Source of the DNA: Prorocentrum cordatum
Lineage: Eukaryota; Sar; Dinophyceae; Prorocentrales; Prorocentraceae
DNA: 64,000 nt
Assembly (NCBI GenBank): GCA_963575745.1
Contig: CAUYUJ010021682.1
Coordinates: 562,692 to 626,691 of the forward strand
Direction of reading: 5' to 3'
Shown: in pieces, positions 41,493 through 52,630 of the stretch
How the letters are laid out: each line of letters begins with the position of its first letter
Numbering within the stretch: position 1 is the stretch's first letter
The notes under the pieces: model-generated
Told to the model about the DNA's origin: nothing
Database searches by the model: none
Seen by the model: only the letters and a program-made list of their open reading frames with translations
Translations under genes and position numbers: made by a program

Positions 41493-42873
41493 GAATCGCT
41501 TCGCTCATTCCGTCGGCCCAGTTCGCATGACTGAGCCGCGCATATCCGCCACCGCGCTTGTGGAAGACGCATAGCTGGGCAGCAGCGGGGCGAGAGTGGC
41601 AAGATGGCCCGAGAGACCTCTGCAGACTTTCGAGATTAGCCGGGGCTTTCCAGGAGGGCCGAAAAGTTTCGAAGGGGATCCTGCCACCATGCCTTGGTAG
41701 AAGGTTAGAGTCCTCCTGGGTACGCTCGGGGTCGCTTCGGAGAGCTCTAGGCAGTTTCTTAGGATGAAGTGTTGATGATTATTTTGGGGGCCTCTTCGGA
41801 GCCTTGCCGGATTTGGGGACTTTTGGGGGTTGTGGTGGGCTTCTTGGGGGCTTGTGGGGGTCTTGGATTATCTTGGACCTATCTTGGACCCGTGCGGGCT
41901 CCTCCTGGAGCGTTTTCGGGCTCCTCCTGAAACCCTCTTGGGCTGAAGTTGTTGAAAAACGCACAGGGCAGAATGTATTCTCGCTTATGGTAGCTTTCTC
42001 GGGAGGCTTCTTGGTGGCCGCTAGGGGAGTCTTGACAGCGTCGTGGCCCGTGTGGAAGCCTGTTGCCTATGGGGGCTCTTTTGGGGGGCCTCTTGGTGGC
42101 CTCGTGGGGACTCTTAAACGCGCCGGGTCGTTGGCATTTGCTCGCGTGCTGGAGGGGGCATTTGGGGAGCCTCTTGGGGCCGCTGGGGGGCCTCTTCAGC
42201 GTCGCTTGGGGGCCTCCTGAGGGCCTCTTGGGGGCTTTTGGGGCCTCTCAGGGGCCTCTTGAGGCCTCCTGGAGGCTTCTTAAGGCCGAGGGCTCGAAGT
42301 TTTGTTTTATGCTCCCCCTTTGGGGCATCGCTTGGGGCCCTCTTGGGCCACTCTTGGGCCGTCTTGGATGCCTCTGGGGCCGTCTTGGAGCCCTCTTGGG
42401 CCATCTTGGAGCCTTCTTGGGAGCTTCTTGGGCCCTCTTGGGGCGATCTTGGGGGCCTCTTGGGCCGTCTTGGGGCGTCGGGAAGCCGAATAGATGGACA
42501 CGCCAAAATCTGCCCAAAATCTAAGGAAAAGTATTGATTTGTGCCTCTTGGGGCCCTCTGGGGAGTGCTCTTGGAGGCCTCTTGGGGCGTCTGGGGGCCA
42601 TCTTGGGCGTCTTGGAACGATCGTGCGGCATCTCGGAGCACTCTTGAACCATCTTGGAGGGCTCTTGGCGGCCTCGCGGCCCTTCTTGGGGCTCTCTGGA
42701 GGGCCACGGGGGCGGCGCCCAGGAGGAAAACCATCTCTGATCCGAGTCTGCCGGGGATCGCCCCGGGCACTTTTCGCCCGGGGGCCCCCAGGGGCCGCCC
42801 CGCGCGCGCGAAGTAGAAGAATTATTTAGCAGTTACCGGAGATCTTAGCACGCCTCTGGCCCGTTGGGCCGGC
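41493..42873 (-). mobile_element. Minisatellite-bearing repeat element, copy 1 (nested in LINE)
   Basis: 1.38 kb. On the minus strand it starts GCCGGCCCAACGGGCCAGAG and ends GGGCCGACGGAATGAGCGAA plus GCGATTC. Ten bases near the ends (CGCCGGCCCA / TGGGCCGNCG) are inverted. The interior is GGCCTCTTGG minisatellite with one ~70-bp spacer (about 42475-42545). Removing it would leave an uninterrupted endonuclease reading frame, which defines its ends. There is no coding capacity. Confidence 0.85.
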
Positions 42874-42878
42874 GAATT
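42874..42878. repeat. Target duplication GAATT, right
   Basis: The partner of 41488-41492. Confidence 0.65.
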
Positions 42879-45800
42879 ACATTGATAAGGTGCTCCGTGC
42901 TGGGGCAAACATTGCTCCGCGGGAGGTCCCCGGGTCGGCCGCGCGACTGCGCGGCCTGATTGATCGCGCCCATCTTGTCGACTATCCGTTGTTCACCAGC
43001 TTCGTCCGGCGCTCGGTAGGCTCGTCGTCTACGTCGAGTTCCTCCTCTGCGCCTAATACCCGTGACGACCGTGAGGCTCTTGGGGGAGTCGCCACCATCG
43101 TCCCGTTCTCACTCTTTCCTGGAGTTCGGAATCGTTCTCAAGTTTTTGTCCGCGGCCGAGTGCTTCGAGTGAGCGCCGAGGCGGAGGCCGGGGCTGACAC
43201 CGGCTGCACCATGACGCACTGGATATTCACGACAACGACCTCTCTCGCGAGCAGGCCCCCCACGTGTCGGCCGCAATTCGCGCGCATCTTCGCCGCATGG
43301 AGGAGGCCCCTCTCGCGCATTTCGCAGTCGTCTGCGGGGATTTCAACTATAGCGAAAACGTCGAGGTCGAAGGTCCGCTGGCGCTCGGAGGGGGGCCCCG
43401 CGCAGCGCTGCACCCTCGCGGGCGCTGCCGGCAGCAAGCTTTTCGGTCGGCTACCGAGATGGTCGCTGGGAGGCCGACGCACTGGCACGGAGGCCGCCAG
43501 GTGGCCGCGAACATCGACAAATTATGCATCGGGGCACCACGTTGGATGCTGGCCCACACTTGGCAGCATGGGCAGCATGAGCATGGGCACTTGGAGCATG
43601 GGCAGCCCACCCGCGGATCACAGGTCATCGCTGTCTCGGGCTCCCCCGCCGTGGTCCGCATCCTCGACCCCGCCGAGTTCGTCGTTATCGGCTGTCTCAG
43701 CATCCCGACGCGCAAGAGCGGCTGGAGAGGAGACAAGCGGACATGGACCAGGTGGGCGAACGACATCAAGGACGTCGATTGGAACCCCCCCCGCCCCCAA
43801 CGGAATCCACGATCGCCTCGGCGTTGAGGAAGGCTCGGAGGGATATGCCTGGGCCAGACGGCCTTAGCCTGAAGGCTTGGCTCGCCTCGCGGCTGGGCAC
43901 CCAGACGCTTGCCCACGCGCTGCGCTGGCAGATGGCGGGCCTCCCGATGTGCTCCTGCTGGAACTATACAGCATCGCCGTCTTCCCTGCCAAGGGCTTTC
44001 GCCTGGAGGACGCAAGGTCGCGCGCCGCCCCGGCGAGACTGGGGGGACACCTCCAAGAAGGCGGTCACGCGGGCAGTCAACTACCTACCGCATGGACTGG
44101 GCTGCCGAGCTCCACTGCGTCTCAACGCAGCGGGGCCTCCTCAGTGGGGGCGCAATCTCTGCGCCAACATCGTTGAGCTGGACTCCTGCGCGCGGATCGC
44201 AACCATGAGAGCCGCCGACGCGCGTCTGGGCGGGGCTTTCGGATCTCAACTTCTTGGGGGACGGCTTCCCGATGCTTGTGGCCGTCGACTTCGGACAAGC
44301 CTTTCCGAGCGTCAGCCACGACTGGACCCACCTCGCCTTGGCGAAGATGCATGCCCCCATCGGTCTGCAGGTTGCCGCGCGCGCCAACTACGAGGGCGCG
44401 CAGAGCTTCAGCGCCACCAGGACGCGACTGACTCTGTTCCCGGTGCGCTCTGGCATCCTGCAGGGCGACCCTGCCGGCGGCGCGCTCGACGTCATGGCCG
44501 CCCACCCCTTCGGCCGCGACACGGAGATCCACGTGGGCAACAAGGATCGTGGACGCGCCCGCTGGTGCGCGGACGACCTGGGAGCTGGCCTTCGAGGCCG
44601 CGCAGGACTTCGCGTCGTCGCTCGCATAATATTCCGGATGGCCAGGCTCCTGGCGGGCCTTAAGATCAAGCCTAGCAAGTGCTTCGCCATCCCCCTGGGC
44701 GCGCCCTTTAAGGAGCCCCTCGCGGCGCTGGCAAAGCAGCTCCTCACGGAGGTCTGCGAGGCTTGGGCTGCTTTCACGGTCTGCGACGTGCTCGAGCACC
44801 TGGGCGCCCTGCTGGGCCCCGGCGCGGAGCTGTCGGCGCAGGTGACGACGCCGCTCAAGAAGCTCCAGGATCGCGTGGGCGACGTCGCGCGGACCCGTGC
44901 GGACTCGCACTTGTCGGCGCTCCTCTACGCCGAACGGTGCGCCCCGGTCTTCAGCTACAAGGCGCCGCTGCTGGAGCCGCCACCTGCATTGCCCAGGCTT
45001 GAGCGCGCCCTCCTCCCGCGCCTCCTCCGCCTGCCCGGGGCTTTCCTCGGCGACGGCGAGCGGCAGGTACTCCAGTCCATCGGCGGCCCGTCGAAATGCT
45101 CCGCCATGGCGCGGTGCCAGGCCTGCCTCCTCCGATCGGTCACGACGAGGCTCACGGGCTGGGGGCGTGAGGCGTCGGCGCTGCGGGCGGCCGCCCGCCG
45201 CCACGTGCCGATGGCACGCTGGCTTCGCGACTCGCCCTGGCCGGAGTGGTGGCGCTCGGAGGCGCTGGCCATCACCTTCGAGCGGGCTGCCCAGGGCGCT
45301 GGCTCTCCGGCGCGCGCTCTGGCCGTTGACGAACTCCGGGAGGCGCGGAGGGGCGCCGTTGGTGGCGGGGGCGCGAGCCTTGAGTCGCGCCCGTCGGCTG
45401 TTCTTGGGGCATGCTCGAGCGGCTTCCGCCTACGCCCGCAGGCGATGCTCTACTCGTCCTTCCTTCGATCGTCCCTCCCTCGTCCGCCTGTTCCTTCCCG
45501 CCTGCACGGTCGCCTGGCCTCGCGTCTGCAACGTTGGTTTGGGGTCCACGCTGCCGATGCGGCGGCGATTGATTGATCGGCCGTTGCGGCGGTGATGCAT
45601 CGCGCGCCTCCGCCCTGGCGCAGTGTTTGCATCAAGACATGGGGTGGGGGTTGGATCACTGAGTCCAAGATGATGCGCAACCCGTATAGGGGGTGCGTCT
45701 GGGGATGTCCTGGGGAACGCGATTCGCTCAAACATTATTTATGCGGGTGCTCGCCGATGTATACCCTTGCCCGTCGACAGCTCGGGCATGATCTTCCCGC

Positions 45801-46062
45801 GCCCCCATTTCTGGACCGCCTCCTGGCTTTGGGTTTGATCCACCCCCATCCCGAGGCGTTCAAATACACGGCAATGCATTTCCATGTGTATCGGTTGGCC
45901 CACCACAAAAGCAGGGCCCGCCCGTGCCCTTTTTCCTCCGGAAGCCGCGCAAAGCTTAGCGCGGGCCGCCCTGCAAGCCGTCGAGTTGCCTCTCGGCAAA
46001 ATCGGTCGCAGGCGGTTTTGGCGGCAGTAGATGCTAAGAAGACGTTGCCCCCCCAGACTCTC

Positions 46063-46280
46063 CAACCTCCTCCTCCTCCTCCTCCTCCTCCTCCTCCTCC
46101 TCCTCCTCCTCCTCCTCATCCTCATCCTCATCCTCATCCTCATCCTCATCCTCATCCTCATCCTCATCCTCCTGCTCTTCCTGCTCTTCCTGCTCTTCCT
46201 GCTCTTCCTGCTCCTCCTTCCTCCTCCCCCTCCCCCTCCTCCTCCTTCTTATCCTATTTTTCCTTCTCCTCCTCCTCCGC
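46063..46280. repeat. (TCC)n, (CTCATC)n and (CTCTTCCTG)n repeats
   Basis: TCC array at 46063-46105, then a clean CATCCT hexamer run (46106-46170), a CTCTTCCTG nonamer run (46171-46215) and more TCC. Confidence 0.9.
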
Positions 46281-46510
46281 CTCCTCCCCCCCTGCGGAGG
46301 TCCTGGAAGGCCCGAGGGGGGCTTTCAGAGGGACCTGGAGGAGAGGAGGATTGAGGGGGAGAGTGAAAAGGAGGAAGAGCAGGAGCAGAGCGAGGCGAAG
46401 GAGGACGAGGAGGAGGAGGAGGAGGACGACGATGACAGAGACGGAGGAGGAGGAGAACGAGGGCGGAGTACCGGGCGGAGAAGGTGGAGGAAGCTCCGGC
46501 GACGAGCACA
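46281..46510. repeat. GGA-rich simple repeat, no gene
   Basis: A purine-rich tract (GAGGAGGAGGAC etc.) of opposite polarity to the preceding TCC tract. Confidence 0.75.
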
Positions 46511-46514
46511 ATTC

Positions 46515-46831
46515 GCCGGCCCAACGGGCCAGAGGCGTGCTAAGATCTCCGGTAACTGGTAAACAGTATTTCTGGTTCGCGCGCGCGGGGCGGCCCCTGG
46601 GGGTACCCCGGGCGGAGCCCGGGACACGCCCGGGACACGCCCGGGACACTCCCCCAGATCATCCAGGATCGCCCCAAGAGGGCCCCAAGAGGCCCCCAAC
46701 ACAATCCAAGAGAGGTCCGAGACGCCCGAAGATCGCTCCACGGCGCCCAAGATGGCCTCCAGACGGCCCAAGAGGTCTCCAAGATGACCCAACAAGCCTC
46801 CAAGATGCCCCAAGAGCCCTCCAGGAGCACT
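46515..46831 (+). mobile_element. Minisatellite-bearing repeat element, copy 2 (3'-truncated)
   Basis: It begins GCCGGCCCAACGGGCCAGAG as in copies 1 and 3 and continues through the shared GCTAAGATCTCCGGTAACTG block into CCAAGAGG units. It is cut at 46831, where a perfect spliced leader begins, so the retrogene insertion or the copy's own breakpoint lies exactly there. Confidence 0.8.
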
Positions 46832-46853
46832 TCCGTAGCCATTTTGGCTCAAG
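46832..46853 (+). other. Perfect 22-nt DinoSL in genomic DNA, 5' end of retrogene
   Basis: T + CCGTAGCCATTTTGGCTCAAG matches every position of the dinoflagellate spliced leader. It lies 120 bp upstream of the ATG at 46974. A genomic SL fused to an intronless gene is the mark of a reverse-transcribed, trans-spliced mRNA. Confidence 0.95.
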
Positions 46854-46973
46854 GCGCCCCGAGGCTCCCCGCGGAGCACGCCGGCCGGCCCTGCGCAGAG
46901 AGCGCGAGCGAGCGACCCTCGCACCCCCGCGAGCGCGGGGGAGACGGCTGCCGCCCCCGGCGGAGCGCGCCCC

Positions 46974-49900
46974 ATGGCGCGCGCTCGGCTGCTCGTCGCG
47001 TGGGCGGTGCTGAAGGCGGCCGTGGCGCGGACTGGTTCCTGGGACAGGCCAAGACATCAGAGCTCGACGCCGGCCACGGCGTCGCGGAGAGTCGCGCCCA
47101 AAGCGGTGCGTTGTCTGCGATTGCAGCCAGCAGGGTTCCGACGGCTGTCACGCTCCTGCCTGTATGGTCGGGAGCGACGGGAGTGGCGCTGGGAGGGGCG
47201 CCACAGTGGGAGGACCGCCGGCCGGCGAGCGCCACACTGGGTCCCGCAGTGACGTTGGTGCCACTGTGCCAGACGTGCTACGATGCGGGCTTGCAAGACG
47301 TCGGGGCTTCCGATTATTGTTTCGACACAGCAGCGCCCTATCTCGGTATCTTCCCCGCCCAAAGGAGTTATATCCCAGGGTCGGTTTTTTAGGGTCAGCT
47401 GTGTCTACGAAGCCAGCTCGGACACCATGATCTTTTCGCAGGCATCTGGCGCGGAGACCTTGGGATCTTCCGAATATCAGTTCCTCTGCATCGGGACACA
47501 CACAACTACGGCCACGCCCACTTCGATTATGGGCACTTCCCTGACCATCAGCTTGACGACGACCGCGACAGCCACGACCAACTCCGACGTGAACTACGTG
47601 CTTCTGGAAACTGGTAAGACTTGCCACGAGGCCGGCACGGAAGATGTCACCACCAGTGCAGAGTGTTTCGGACTTGCTAGACAACATTTCAATTTTAAGT
47701 CTGCTGCGACGTCCGATTTTTCAGGCAACGGCTTCGCCTTCACATGCGTGTTTCACACCACGGACTCGGAGATATATTTCGCGGACTCTAGCTCCGAAGG
47801 CGCCACCGGCTACTCGTACTACCGATACATTTGCAGGGGTGTCTTGACGACGACCGGCACCACCACCACCACCACGGCCCCGACTGTATTTCCGACCGGC
47901 AGCAGCCAGATAGCGTTGATGACAAATTTGACTGTCGACCACGTGGACGGCCGCCGGATGGCGGTCGCATGCGACATTGGATATAATGACACATGTGATG
48001 GTCAGGAGCACTGGTATGCCTGCGGTTCGGGATGTGTGAGCGGCCAATACTGGACGCATTGGAATTGCGTTTGTTGCTGCGAGCAGTTGGGCGTGAAGCT
48101 CGTGGCCGCGGACGCGAACGCCTCCGACTACTTCGGGCGGGCGGCCGTGAGCGCGCCCGACGGGGCCCGGGTGGTGGTGGGGGCCGATGGGGACGACGAC
48201 GCCGGGTCCCTCTCCGGGGCCGCGTACGCGCAGCTGGCGAAGCTCGTGGCCACGGACGCGGCCGCCGGCGACTACTTCGGGCTGTCGGTGGCCGTGAGCG
48301 CCGACGGGGCCCGGGTGGTGGTGCGGGCCGATGGGGACGACGACGACGGGTCCCTCTCCGAGGCCGCGTACGTGTTCGACAGGGTCAGCGGCGCGCAGCT
48401 GGCGAAGCTCGTGGCCACGGACGCGGCCGCCTACGACGTCTTCGGGAATTCGGTGGCCGTGAGCGCCGACGGGGCCCGGGTGGTGGTGGGAGCCCGTCAC
48501 GACGGCGACGCTGGGTCCCGCTCCGGGTCCGCGTACGTGTTCGACGGGGCCAGCGGCGCGCAGCTGGCGAAGCTCGTGGCCGCGGACGCGGCCGCCGGCG
48601 ACTACTTCGGGCTGTCGGTGGCCGTGAGCGCCGACGGGGCCCGGGTGGTGGTGGGGGCCCATGGGTGCGACGACGCTGGGTCCCGATCCGGGGCCGCGTA
48701 CGTGTTCGACGGGGCCAGCGGCGCGCAGCTGGCGAAGCTCGTGGCCACGGACGCGGCCGCCTACGACGAATTCGGGCGCTCGGTGGCCGTGAGCGCCGAC
48801 GGGGCCCGGGTGGTGGTGGGGGCCGATGGGGACGACGACGACGGGTCCGCCTCCGGGGCCGCGTGCGTGTTCGACTTACCTTCCCTGGACTCCGATTGCC
48901 CAGACAATTCAACAGGGCACAGTGTGGGGCATGGCTGTGTGTGCGATGCGGGCTACTCGGGTTCGATATGGCCTGCAAGAGATTATCCATTCTACAACGG
49001 CTCGTGCATTGCAGTGAATTGCCCTGAACATTCCACAGGAGTTAGTGTACCAGACAGTTGTACTTGCGAACCTGGGCACATGAGAGCAATTCGGCCTGCA
49101 TCGGAAGCTCCGTTCTACAATGGATCGTGCGTTGCAGTGGAGTGTCCGGCGGGTTCTTCAGGGACCAGTGTAGCCAACGGATGTGTGTGTAATTTTGGCT
49201 ATTCTGGCACATGGACATGCGAGGCTGGTTATTTTGACGCGATCACGGCAACGACGATCGAACCATACTACAGCGGATCCTGCGAGGCCGTGAATTGCCC
49301 AGGCAATTCAACGGGAAGCAGCGTGGCGGACGGATGTGCGTGCAATGCTGGGTTCGAGGGGGTAATAAACCCCATATCAGAACCACCGCTCTACAGTGGA
49401 ACTTGCACCGTTCTAGAGTGCAGTGCGGCTCCGACGCATGCCCCCACAGCACTTCCCACATATTCCCCGACGTCCGCTCCCACGGCTTCTCCGACGGCTT
49501 CTCCAACGCTTGTTCCTACGTTTCTCCCCACGCCTGCTCCTACGCATCTCCCAGGCGTGCCGACTCCGCCCCCGACGGTTGCCCCGACGTTCGCCCCAAC
49601 GTCGGCGCCTACGCCTGCACCCACACTGCTGCCATGTGCCAACTTCGACGAAGCTGGCACGTCGTACCCGTGCAAGTGCGGCACTGCGACTTGCAATCAG
49701 GATGAATTGTACTACTTCGCGAGCAGCACATGTGTGCCGGCGCGTTCAAACATCGACGCAACAGATTTGTTTGACACGACGGTGGGCCGCTGCGGGCGTG
49801 GTGCGAACATTTGCACAACTACGAACAGCAGTTATTGCCACAAGGAATCAAACAGATGCATAGCTTGCAGCTCCGAAGGAACGTGCGATGATGTCGTGTA

Positions 49901-52598
49901 CGTGCGTGAGGGGTTTGAGGTTCTTTCGCATGCATGGCAGGGGTGCGCTAACTTGCGCAATGCCGTAATACCGAGCTCGATCTATCTAATCGGCGAGTTC
50001 GCTTTTGCAGACTCGCCCTTGCAGTCAGTCTCGATCCCAGAAGGGGCTCTCATCATCAGGAATTCCGCTTTCGAGAACACATCGCTCACAGAGGTGAGGC
50101 TTCCGTCCACGCTTCGGGCCGTGTTTGACCGCGCATTTTGGTCGAACTCCTACTTGCGACACGTGACCATGTTTTTCCCCAAACCCAGTTGGGGACAGTT
50201 GGCATTCCCAGCGGATGTAAACATCACTTACGCGAACGGCAATTGCTCGCGAGGCGAAATCCTTACAAGTGATGGTTGCTCGCAGTGTGAGCCGCACGAG
50301 ATTCCGAATCAGGGGCAAGACGTGTGCGTGGCATGTGAAGCAGGGAAGATGCCACATAGCAGTTCAAGCTATTGCAAAGACTGCGATGCAGGAGAATATT
50401 CGGCCGGTGACTCCGTCTGCCAGCTGTGTCAGGCGGGAACCATTTCAGGCATTGGTGATGCTGCTTGCATGCCTTGCTCAGTGGGGAAAATTCCGAACAG
50501 AGGTGGTAGCGCTTGCGAAAATTGCAGCGCTGGCAAGTACTGGGCTGGCGACGGGCAGTGCCAAGTCTGTGAGACGGGGCGGATTTCGGATCAGGGATCT
50601 GTCGCTTGTGAAGATTGTCCACCCGGGAAGATGTCAAGCAGCAACGCTAGTAGTTGCAAGGATTGCGCTGCTGGAAAGTATTATTTTGGTGACACGTTGT
50701 GCCAGGAGTGCGAAGGCGGCACGGTTTCTGAGCAAGGAGCTTCGAATTGCAAGGCATGCCCAGGTGACCTTCAGCCTACCAACAGCCGATCATCTTGCGT
50801 TTGTCCAGCTTGGACAATGCTAGTCGGGAGCAGCACGTGCGAGCCTTGTCCACAGGGTGGCGTGTGTGTTGATGGAATTGTGGTGTCCGCGATTTCGAGA
50901 CACTGGCTCCCTGCTGGGGACAATGCAATGCCTGTCAAGTGCCCCTTGGGCGAGAGGGATGGCGCATGTCTAGAGGACAACAACTGCCCAAACGGCTACA
51001 CCTGCAGTGCATGCGCGATTTGCGCAGATGGATTCGGACGCTCTGACTCGCGTTGCGTACCGTGTACTGGAGCTGGGATTCGGTTCTATATTGTCATGGC
51101 AGTGTTCGCTGCGATCGCCATTATCTGGCCTGCGCTGAGGGAATTCGGACCCGACGCCAGCCACATCCTGAACTTTGCTGATCCAGATCAAAGTGCCATT
51201 GAGGTTTCCACGGGCGATTTGGCGGACAGTTTTGCTGTGTCTATTACTGCTGTCGCCTCGCATGCTTCCAGAGTGAGCCAGTCAGTGGCAGGGGCTGCGA
51301 GTCGGCTTGAGAAGTTGTTGACCTCGCACGCCATGCGTGTAGTGAAGGTGCAAGGCCGGATATTGTTCCTTTTCTTGCAGGCATCGTCGGGATGGATAGT
51401 TACGCTCTACGCCGCGTTTCCTCACATATTGGACTCGAATTTCGACGCGTTTCACACTGTTGTCACTTCATGCACTTCCTGGGTCCACGCTATAGTCAAC
51501 TCCGACATGCAACTCCGTTTTGGGTGCGTTGTGTTGCCCGACACGGTGTTCGTGATTAAGGTTGCCACATTACCAACTGTTTTGACGCTCTATTTCTTCT
51601 CAGACAGATTGTGCAAGCGAATCGCGAACATGACGTGTTTGCAGTCCACGATTAGAGAACACAGTTATGGGCACGGAATTGGGGAACGATTGGTTCTCCC
51701 ATATTTTTGGCTCACGTATTTGTCATACACGCCGCTGACATTGGTTATCGTGTCACATATGCCGATCAAGGGAGGTGCATTCGATTGCACCCTCGAGGCA
51801 TACAATGGGGGAGAGTGTCATTTGCGCCTTGATTACCGTATCAGTCTTTCTACTCGGTCATACGCACATGTGGTGCGACCTTTGGCCATGTCAGCATTCG
51901 TGGTAATTTCGATCGGCGTACCTGCATCCTACATGGTATTTATGTGGCGCGGAATCAAACGAGCACGGCGGAAGAGGCTGGTTGCCAGTTCAGACGATGG
52001 CGAAACTTGGAATGAGCTAGTTATGAAAGAAACAGGCAGATCTTGGAGTGCCCTCTACGGGCATTATAAGGCTGATTCTTGGTGGTTTGAATGTGTTACA
52101 ATGTATCGACAAATGCTTCTCGCAAGCGTTGCTCTTGTCGCTGGCGAGACTGCGACTGGCTACATATTATTTTCCATATGCACTGCCTGTTGCTACGCCG
52201 TAGTTTTATCGTTTTGCAAGCCGTACGAGCGAGAGTGTGACAACCGCGCGCAGTTGCTGGCCACACAGGCGCTTTTATTAATGTTTAGCTGTCAGATCGT
52301 CACATCAAACACTGCCTACGCGGAAGACGTACCGCATGATCGACACCGCGCCGAGATTGGAGAAATTTTACTAATCGCCGTCTACATTGGCGTCTTCGTC
52401 GGTCTGACACTGTACGTGATCATCCAGACGATCCCCCCAGAGCTGAGCGATCCTGCGGAGCGCGCCATCCGAACAGCATTCGCGTGGTGCTGCTCGAATG
52501 ACCTCAAGCGACATCTTGGGGACAGGGGCCAAGAGGGCAATTGTGACGAAAGCCGCGCACAGGAGCGTTCGCCGCCGCCGTTCAAGATATCCTTGTAA
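46974..52598 (+). CDS. SL-tagged retrogene: giant cysteine-rich multipass membrane protein
   Basis: The long open frame is 47283-52598 (1,771 codons). The proposed N-terminus is MARARLLVAWAVLKAAVA (46974), a good signal peptide. Coding similarity runs in another frame over about 47225-47392 (VPLCQTCYDAGLQDVGASDY), and the first cysteine module joins the long frame only if one T of the T6 run at 47385-47390 is removed. Modules in the long frame: two related Cys modules (1-190); five near-identical 55-residue FG-GAP-like repeats (about 271-533); EGF-like Cys repeats (536-716); a Pro/Thr mucin-like linker (717-786); BspA-type leucine-rich repeats (about 870-980, IPSSIYLIGEFAFADSPLQS); GCC2/GCC3 or TNFR-like Cys repeats (986-1175); and 8-9 transmembrane helices (1263-1716). 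A cell-surface receptor, adhesion or channel-like protein is likely. Ligand and function are unknown. No introns are seen. Confidence 0.82.
48096..48880 (+). repeat. 165-nt coding tandem repeats (FG-GAP-like, 5 units)
   Basis: Conserved AAGCTCGTGGCC starts recur at 48096, 48240, 48405, 48570 and 48735, giving spacings of 144, 165, 165 and 165 nt. The first unit lacks seven codons (VFDGASG-equivalent). Each encodes KLVATDAAAxDxFGxSVAVS and ADGARVVVGA. High nucleotide identity implies recent expansion or gene conversion. Confidence 0.85.
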
Positions 52599-52630
52599 GG
52601 GGTGTCACGGGGAAGGGGCGGGACGATTCG

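Larger units (their letters stand above)
39870..46062 (+). mobile_element. LINE retrotransposon, decayed, interrupted by a repeat element
   Basis: Tandem SLs, ORF1 remnants (40008-about 41350), then ORF2 remnants: endonuclease start to 41492, insertion of a 1.38-kb element at 41493-42873, remaining endonuclease at 42879-43760, RT at 43800-45090 and a zinc finger at about 45690-45740. The end lies at the (TCC)n array at 46063, and (TCC)n of the same polarity is found upstream. Multiple frameshifts are present. The linker normally found between endonuclease and RT is largely missing. Confidence 0.85.
41390..46062 (+). pseudogene. LINE ORF2 remnant: endonuclease, RT, zinc finger
   Basis: It starts ELCFATWNARAFRHHDAEVA at about 41418, is split at 41492/42874 by an inserted element, and resumes with VLRAGANIAPRE. 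The endonuclease continues through a frameshift near 43200 (FAVVCGDFNYSENV at about 43325). The RT N-terminus follows abruptly (RDMPGPDGLSLKAWL, about 43840). After further frameshifts a 440-codon frame (44254-45576) carries box A AVDFGQAFPSV, box B SGILQGDPAGG, box C WCADDLGAG and LEHLGALLGPG. An in-frame TGA at 45574-45576 precedes the zinc finger CVWGCPGERDSLKHYLCGC. No stop codon occurs before the microsatellite. Confidence 0.83.

Noticed and set aside
48032-49027. 331-codon Arg/Gly-rich frame over the FG-GAP repeats
   Set aside because: Shadow frame; the other frame encodes recognisable repeats with conserved FG and ADG positions.
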